A stretch of 64,000 nucleotides of DNA. It comes from RBG-16-57-11 sp964503145 (lineage in GTDB: Bacteria > Chloroflexota > Anaerolineae > Anaerolineales > UBA4823). Each line of letters starts with the position of its first letter. Position 1 is the first letter of the stretch. The stretch is taken from positions 310,001 through 374,000 of the forward strand of contig CAZCYV010000001.1 of the NCBI GenBank assembly GCA_964503145.1. Direction: 5' to 3'. Both the position numbers and the translations under genes were made by a program. The notes beneath the pieces were generated by a model, which searched no databases, was not told where the DNA came from, and was given only the letters and a program-made list of their open reading frames with translations. Below, piece after piece: positions 59,642-64,000 of the stretch.

Positions 59642-60187
59642 ATGACCGACGACCTGTTCCGGGCGCGAGGGCAATTCCTGCAGGGCCTCAGCCGCATCAG
59701 CGAGTTTTGGGGCTTTCCCAAGGCAATGGGCGCAATCTACGGCGCGCTGTATCTCTCCCCCCACCCGCTGTCACTGGATGAACTGGTAGAGCAGGTGGGA
59801 GTCACCAAGGGCGCGGTGAGCACCAATGTGCGCGCCCTGGAGCGCCTGGGGATGGTACACAAGCACATCCTGGTGGGCGAACGCAAGGATTATTACACGG
59901 CCGAGACGGATTTCTGGAAGATCGTCAAGGGCATCCTGCGCGAGCGGGAGAAAAGCGAGTTTGACCACGCTCTGCGCATGGTAAGCGACAGCCTGGAGAT
60001 GGTCGAGGCCGCCCAGGTCGAACCGGAGCAGGCCGAACTGGCGCGCTTTTATCAGAAGCGTCTGGGGGCAATGCAGAGCTTCTTCCGCTCCCTCGATAAC
60101 CTGGTGGCAACGCTGCTGGCGCTGGATGAGTTGCGAGCTGGGGCGTTGGAAAAATTATTGGGGCTGCGCAAGAACGGTGAAATGTAG
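59642..60187 (+). CDS. GbsR/MarR family transcriptional regulator
   Basis: 181 residues. A winged-helix DNA-binding domain ('LSLDELVEQVGVTKGAVSTN' is the recognition region) followed by a long helical C-terminal half for dimerisation. 'FWGFPKAMGAIYGALYLS' is the GbsR-type N-terminal segment. GbsR proteins repress osmoprotectant genes in bacilli, but Chloroflexota members have other unknown targets. ATG 59642 is five bases after AGGAGG. It probably represses itself and the reductase 27 bases downstream through the dyad at 59588-59629. Confidence 0.88.
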   Translation: MTDDLFRARGQFLQGLSRISEFWGFPKAMGAIYGALYLSPHPLSLDELVEQVGVTKGAVSTNVRALERLGMVHKHILVGERKDYYTAETDFWKIVKGILREREKSEFDHALRMVSDSLEMVEAAQVEPEQAELARFYQKRLGAMQSFFRSLDNLVATLLALDELRAGALEKLLGLRKNGEM

Positions 60188-60214
60188 TGAACTATCATCT
60201 TGGAGGTGAGACAC

Positions 60215-61120
60215 ATGGACGCAGTTACCGGCGCATTCGGTTATACAGGCAAATACATCACCCGCCTGCTGCTGGCGCGGGGAAGAGAGGTGATCACCCT
60301 GACCGGTCATCCCCACCGCCCCAACGAGTTCGGCGACAGGGTCAGGGCTTTTCCATACCACTTCGACCGGCCACAGGAATTAGCGAAATGCTTGCAAGGT
60401 GTGGAGACGCTGTATAACACTTATTGGGTGCGCTTCAACCACGGCGCGACCACCTTCGCCAGCGCGGTGCAGAACACCCGGGCGTTGTTCCGGGCGGCAA
60501 AGCAGGCTGGCGTGCGGCGCATCGTGCACACCAGCATCACCAACCCCTCCCTGGACTCGCCGCTGCCCTATTTTCGCGGCAAGGCTGAACTGGAAAAGGA
60601 TTTGCAGGAACTGGGGGTGTCTTACGCCATCCTGCGGCCTACAGTGCTGTTCGGGCCGGAAGACATTTTGATCAACAACATCGCCTATCTGGTGCGTCGG
60701 TTCCCCTTCTTCGCCATCCCTGGCGATGGAGAATATCGCCTGCAGCCGATCTTCGTGGAGGATTACGCCCATCTAGCGGTGGAGCTGGGATCGGGCGAAG
60801 AAAATTGCCTGCTAGACGCAGTGGGGCCGGATATCTTCACCTTTAACCAACTGGTGGCGCTGATCGCCGAGAGCCTGCATCGGCGACCCCGGCTGGTACA
60901 CCTGCCGCCTTCGCTCGTGCTGCCGCTCTCAGGGGTCATCGGCTGGTGGATGGAGGACGTTACTCTGACCTGGGACGAATACCGCGGCCTCAGCGCCGGG
61001 TTATTGGTGTCTGCGCAGGCCCCAACTGGCTGCACCCGCCTTAGCGACTGGCTGGCGGCAAACGCCCAGCAGGTCGGGGGGCAATACGCCTCGGAGCTAG
61101 AGCGGCATTATCGCACCTGA
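60215..61120 (+). CDS. NmrA-like NAD(P)-binding reductase
   Basis: 301 residues of the atypical SDR group. The glycine motif is GAFGYTGKY near the N-terminus, then 'TSITNPSLDSPLPYF' and 'YAILRPTVLFG', common in NmrA/NDUFA9-like proteins. A classical YxxxK is not clear, so it may sense or use NAD(P)H without SDR catalysis. ATG 60215 is seven bases after GGAGGT. Paired with the GbsR-type regulator, its likely ligand-linked partner. Confidence 0.82.
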   Translation: MDAVTGAFGYTGKYITRLLLARGREVITLTGHPHRPNEFGDRVRAFPYHFDRPQELAKCLQGVETLYNTYWVRFNHGATTFASAVQNTRALFRAAKQAGVRRIVHTSITNPSLDSPLPYFRGKAELEKDLQELGVSYAILRPTVLFGPEDILINNIAYLVRRFPFFAIPGDGEYRLQPIFVEDYAHLAVELGSGEENCLLDAVGPDIFTFNQLVALIAESLHRRPRLVHLPPSLVLPLSGVIGWWMEDVTLTWDEYRGLSAGLLVSAQAPTGCTRLSDWLAANAQQVGGQYASELERHYRT

Positions 61121-61218
61121 CGCTTGACGCCCAACAAGCCAACGTCATCTATCCCCGGAGGTAATTTTCCGCTTAGCGGTCGGCGTCAGGATTATAATAC
61201 CTACCGAGGAGAGCGAAT

Positions 61219-63549
61219 TTGCCCGAATCGATGGCTTATCTCCCTGGTCATTATCCCGAACATGCAGGGCCGTTGGCGCGCTTTTTGCCGCCGATTCCTG
61301 AAGGGGTCGGCGCAGCCTGGCTGCGCCAGCGGCTGCCCATCGGCGCGTGGGTGCTGGAGCCGTTCGGCGCCGCCCCCTGGCTGGCAGTCGAAGCCGCGCG
61401 GGCGGGTTATCGCGTGCTGGCTGCGGTCAACAACCCTATTGCCCGCTTCCTTCTCGAACTGTACGCCGACCCTCCCACCGAGAGTGAACTGCGCAGCGCG
61501 CTGGCGGACCTGGCCGTTTCCCAAAAAGCCGGGGAGCGCATCGAACCCTTACTGCGAGAGCTTTACCGCAGCGAGTGCGCCGAATGCCATCAGCCCGTGG
61601 AGGTCGAGGCGTTTATCTGGGAGCGCCAGGCCAACGCGCCGACCAGCCTGCTCTACCGCTGCTCGAGCTGCAAAGAAGACTACGAGCGCCTGGCATCCGC
61701 CCAAGACGCCGCCCGCGCCCAGCGTTACGCCGCAGGTGAATTGCACCGGGCGCGGGCGCTGGAGCGCGTCACCCCGCTGGACGATCCCGATCGGGCATAT
61801 GCCGAGGAGGCGCTGGCAATGTACCTGCCGCGGACGTTGTACGCCCTGGTGACATTGGTCAACAAGCTGGATAGCTTCCCAACACCGCGCCGCAGATGCC
61901 TGGCAGCGCTGCTGCTGGCGGCTTTCGATCAGACCAACGTGCTATGGTCGCACCCGCCTGCCCGTCTGCGCCCGCGCCAGCTCACCACGCCGCCGCGCTT
62001 CCTGGAGAGGAACGTCTGGCTGGCGTTGGAGGGAGCGGTAGAAAGCTGGGCCGCCAGCCTGCGCGCCTTCGCTCCCCTGCACATCTCCCAATGGCCCAAT
62101 CTACCCCCTGAAAGTGGCGGCGTGTGCCTCTTCGAGGGCCGACTGAAAGACCTGGCCGAGCAGGCGCGGCGAGGCGAAGGGCCTTCTATCGCTTTCGGCG
62201 CTGTGCTGACCGCCTTGCCCCGCCCGAACCAGGCCTTTTGGACGCTTTCGGCGTTGTGGGCCGGATGGTTGTGGGGTCATACGGCGACGGCCTCGTTCAA
62301 GAGCGTGTTGCACCGTCGGCGCTACGACTGGGAATGGCACACCGAGGCGCTCCATTCTGCTATGCGCAATCTGGCATCCCTGATTCCTCCGCAGACGCCC
62401 ATCCTGGGGCTGGTCAGCGAGGCCGAGCCGGGGTTGCTCAGCGCGGCGCTCCTGGCCGCCGAACTGGCCGGCTTCGATCTGCAAGACCTGGCCCTGCGCG
62501 CCGAGGAACGGCTGGCTCAGGCTCTGTGGAAGCGCGCCGCATCCGAAGCTGCGGAGCGCCGCGCCCCAGCCGCGACGCAGTTGCAAAACCTGGTTGGCGA
62601 CGTTCAGGCGGCAGCTCGAGAGCACCTGCGCCAGATTGGTGAACCAATCGGCTACCTGCAATTGCACGCAGCGACGCTGTGCGCGCTGGCGCAATCGCAT
62701 CGCCTGCTGACGGCCGAGAAACCAGACGCCTCGCCAGCCGAGCGTTTCAAGCAACTTGGCGCAGCACTGGAAGAAGCGTTCATCCAGCCCAACGCTTTCA
62801 GCCGCTATGGCGGGAGCAGCCGGGCGCTGGAGACAGGCTGGTGGTGGCTACCTGAAGAACCTTCTCAACGCCGCACCGCGCCGATAGAAGCAGCAACGCC
62901 CCCGCTCAACGAGCGCGTCGAGATGGAGTTGGTGCGTTATCTGCAGAAAAATCCAGGATGTTCTTCAGAGCAGGTAGATCAAGCCCTGTGCGCAATCTTT
63001 ACCGGCTTGCTGACCCCCAGCCGCGAACTGATCCTGGAATGCCTGGAGTCTTATGGGGAAATTCTGCCCCCGGATGGGCCGGGCTGGCAGCTTCGCTCGG
63101 AAGACGCCCCGGCGGCCCGACGGGCAGATCTGGAAAAGATGTACGCCCTGTTATCCAGGCTGGGGACACGCCTTGGGTATCAGGTGGGGATGGCGACGAC
63201 AGGCGCGGGCCGCTCCTACGTGATCTGGAATGAACCCGGAGGGCGGCCGGCAGGCATCGCGTTCGCCATCGCCACCGCCATGCTGGCCAGCATCGTCTTC
63301 GGCCAGCCGGCGCAAGACCTGCCGGCTTTGCGGATGATCATCCTGCCCGGCGGACGCGCCCGGCTGGTGGAGTACAAACTCAGCCGAGACCCGCGCCTGC
63401 GCAGCGCCATCCAGGAAGGATGGCGGCTGATCAAGTTTCGCCACCTGCGGCGGCTGGCAGACGACTTAAGCCTGAACCGAGAAAATTTGGAGAAGCTGCT
63501 CGACCAGGACCCCCTGGCCAATCGGGACCCGCAAATGCCCTTGCTTTAG
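61219..63549 (+). CDS. Large methylase-like protein with degenerate catalytic motif, function unknown
   Basis: 776 residues. The N-terminus ('YLPGHYPEHAGPLARFLPP' and 'VLEPFGAAPWLAVEAARAGY', about 45-64, then 'NNPIARFLLEL') resembles motif I and the acidic/NP region of DUF1156-type adenine DNA methylases. A zinc-ribbon-like set (C120, C123, C148, C151) follows. Where a (D/N/S)PPY catalytic motif is expected, it reads TALPRPNQAFW (from T331), and the following W-rich segment fits. The SAM-loop glycines are also poor. It is probably a non-catalytic homologue. The TTG start (61219) has GAGGAG seven bases before; a TATAAT lies at 61193-61198. Confidence 0.65.
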   Translation: MPESMAYLPGHYPEHAGPLARFLPPIPEGVGAAWLRQRLPIGAWVLEPFGAAPWLAVEAARAGYRVLAAVNNPIARFLLELYADPPTESELRSALADLAVSQKAGERIEPLLRELYRSECAECHQPVEVEAFIWERQANAPTSLLYRCSSCKEDYERLASAQDAARAQRYAAGELHRARALERVTPLDDPDRAYAEEALAMYLPRTLYALVTLVNKLDSFPTPRRRCLAALLLAAFDQTNVLWSHPPARLRPRQLTTPPRFLERNVWLALEGAVESWAASLRAFAPLHISQWPNLPPESGGVCLFEGRLKDLAEQARRGEGPSIAFGAVLTALPRPNQAFWTLSALWAGWLWGHTATASFKSVLHRRRYDWEWHTEALHSAMRNLASLIPPQTPILGLVSEAEPGLLSAALLAAELAGFDLQDLALRAEERLAQALWKRAASEAAERRAPAATQLQNLVGDVQAAAREHLRQIGEPIGYLQLHAATLCALAQSHRLLTAEKPDASPAERFKQLGAALEEAFIQPNAFSRYGGSSRALETGWWWLPEEPSQRRTAPIEAATPPLNERVEMELVRYLQKNPGCSSEQVDQALCAIFTGLLTPSRELILECLESYGEILPPDGPGWQLRSEDAPAARRADLEKMYALLSRLGTRLGYQVGMATTGAGRSYVIWNEPGGRPAGIAFAIATAMLASIVFGQPAQDLPALRMIILPGGRARLVEYKLSRDPRLRSAIQEGWRLIKFRHLRRLADDLSLNRENLEKLLDQDPLANRDPQMPLL

Positions 63550-63559
63550 CCGCCCTCGC

Positions 63560-64000
63560 TCAGGGAGCATTGGTGGCCTTTGGGAATCGGACCGCCGAGG
63601 TCCCAGGCTCTGGCGTGGGCGTGGGCGTCTCGGTTGGCGGCAGAGTCGGGGTAGGCGTGAATGTGGGCAAGGGCGTGACCGTCGGCGTCGGGGTCGGAGT
63701 CGGCGTGGGGGTGGGCACCTGCATGTTCAGGCGCACCAAACGCTCAGCATAAGCGCCTTCGGGCCCCTGCAGATACAGGCGCAGGGTGACAATGCCCGGC
63801 GGGAAGTTGCTCACGTCCCAACTGGCAATGATGTCGGGTTGGGTGATGCGGTTGCGGCCTTGAGCCAACACTTCCCATTCCACGGGCTTCTGTCCAAACC
63901 CATAATCCAGACGCCAGAATTCGATATCCTGGGGCGCGTTGATCAACGCATAGACGTTGACCAGCATGTCCTGAATGGTATCGCCATCCTTGGGGTAGGC
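63560..64000 (-). CDS. Exported protein with TP-rich C-terminal tail (5' part outside window)
   Basis: The minus-strand frame is open to the end of the window; an internal ATG at 63967 is not the start, since upstream codons continue (AYPKDGDTIQD). The visible ~146 residues hold a small beta domain ('FWRLDYGFGQKPVEWEV', 'NFPPGIVTLRLYLQG') and a ~45-residue tail of TPTPTP repeats encoded by GTGGGC-like hexamers. This is like the tails of penicillin-binding or wall proteins in Anaerolineae, but I do not name it from this part alone. Confidence 0.75.
   Translation of the reverse strand, partial: AYPKDGDTIQDMLVNVYALINAPQDIEFWRLDYGFGQKPVEWEVLAQGRNRITQPDIIASWDVSNFPPGIVTLRLYLQGPEGAYAERLVRLNMQVPTPTPTPTPTPTVTPLPTFTPTPTLPPTETPTPTPEPGTSAVRFPKATNAP
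63612..63720 (-). repeat. Low-complexity GTGGGC/GTCGG repeats coding Thr-Pro tail
   Basis: Imperfect six-base units run through this stretch and encode alternating Thr-Pro on the minus strand. Similar but non-identical TP-rich coding lies in the lipoprotein gene at 6368. Confidence 0.7.

Noticed and set aside
61124..61852. 242-codon plus-strand frame beginning before the methylase-like gene
   Set aside because: It overlaps the 776-residue gene in another frame, has odd composition (rich in Arg, Pro, Ser, Trp, Cys) and no family features; the longer frame has the ribosome site.

Overview
The window reads as chromosomal DNA of a Chloroflexota bacterium, most likely class Anaerolineae. This is inferred from gene style: lipoproteins and exported proteins with threonine-proline (TPTPTP) linkers, an Agl23-type membrane glycosyltransferase fused to NHL repeats, proteins with repeated PDWL motifs, a T-box leader, and fermentative genes (lactate dehydrogenase, CoA transferase, a predicted PPi-type phosphofructokinase). 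No rRNA or other firm taxonomic marker is present. I see no prophage, insertion sequence, CRISPR array or plasmid function, and the DNA is gene-dense on both strands.

Layout. 1-1.8 kb: end of a MacB/LolD-type ABC exporter. 2.1-9.8 kb: a same-strand set of a hybrid histidine kinase, a receiver-TadZ/CpaE-like ATPase, a transglycosylase-like lipoprotein and an acidic membrane protein with PDWL repeats; this is the most system-like unknown here. 9.9-14.5 kb (minus): tRNA-Glu(CTC), acyl-CoA ligase, miaA, yraN and a glycosyltransferase. 14.5-17.5 kb: a membrane protein, a JAMM peptidase, plsY and an MBL-fold hydrolase. 17.6-24.1 kb: a T-box leader controlling an archaeal-type valyl-tRNA synthetase, then phzF and a second, bacterial-type valyl-tRNA synthetase. 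24.3-28.9 kb (minus): SDR, FeS photolyase, lactate dehydrogenase and phosphofructokinase, divergent from dps across a short operator-like palindrome. 29.6-35.3 kb (minus): Na+/H+ antiporter, 2-hydroxyacid dehydrogenase, malQ and glgC.

35.5-39.3 kb: class II aldolase, Nudix hydrolase, pentapeptide-repeat protein, small membrane protein and RarD. 39.4-44.8 kb (minus): Agl23-NHL fusion, rluB and scpB. 44.8-48.6 kb: two lipoproteins, a UDP-glucuronate decarboxylase-like epimerase and GtrA. 48.6-52.9 kb: ferrochelatase, divergent from an unknown gene through a symmetric pair of -10 boxes, then a ChlI-like AAA+ ATPase, a UroD-family protein and rsmD. 52.9-59.3 kb: cNMP-domain sensor kinase, rocD, alanine dehydrogenase, CoA transferase and pyruvate kinase. 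59.6-61.1 kb: a GbsR/MarR regulator behind a 42-bp dyad, and an NmrA-like reductase. 61.2-63.5 kb: a large protein resembling a DNA methylase that has lost its catalytic motif. The window ends inside a minus-strand gene with a TP-rich tail.

Hand reading of gaps gave three probable gene fragments: a multicopper-oxidase-like piece (44 kb), an S23/four-helix-bundle piece (59.5 kb) and an unidentified coding-like stretch (24.2 kb). Central carbon genes are scattered through the window (pfk, fba, pyk, ldh, glgC, malQ), which fits a sugar-fermenting, glycogen-storing heterotroph.
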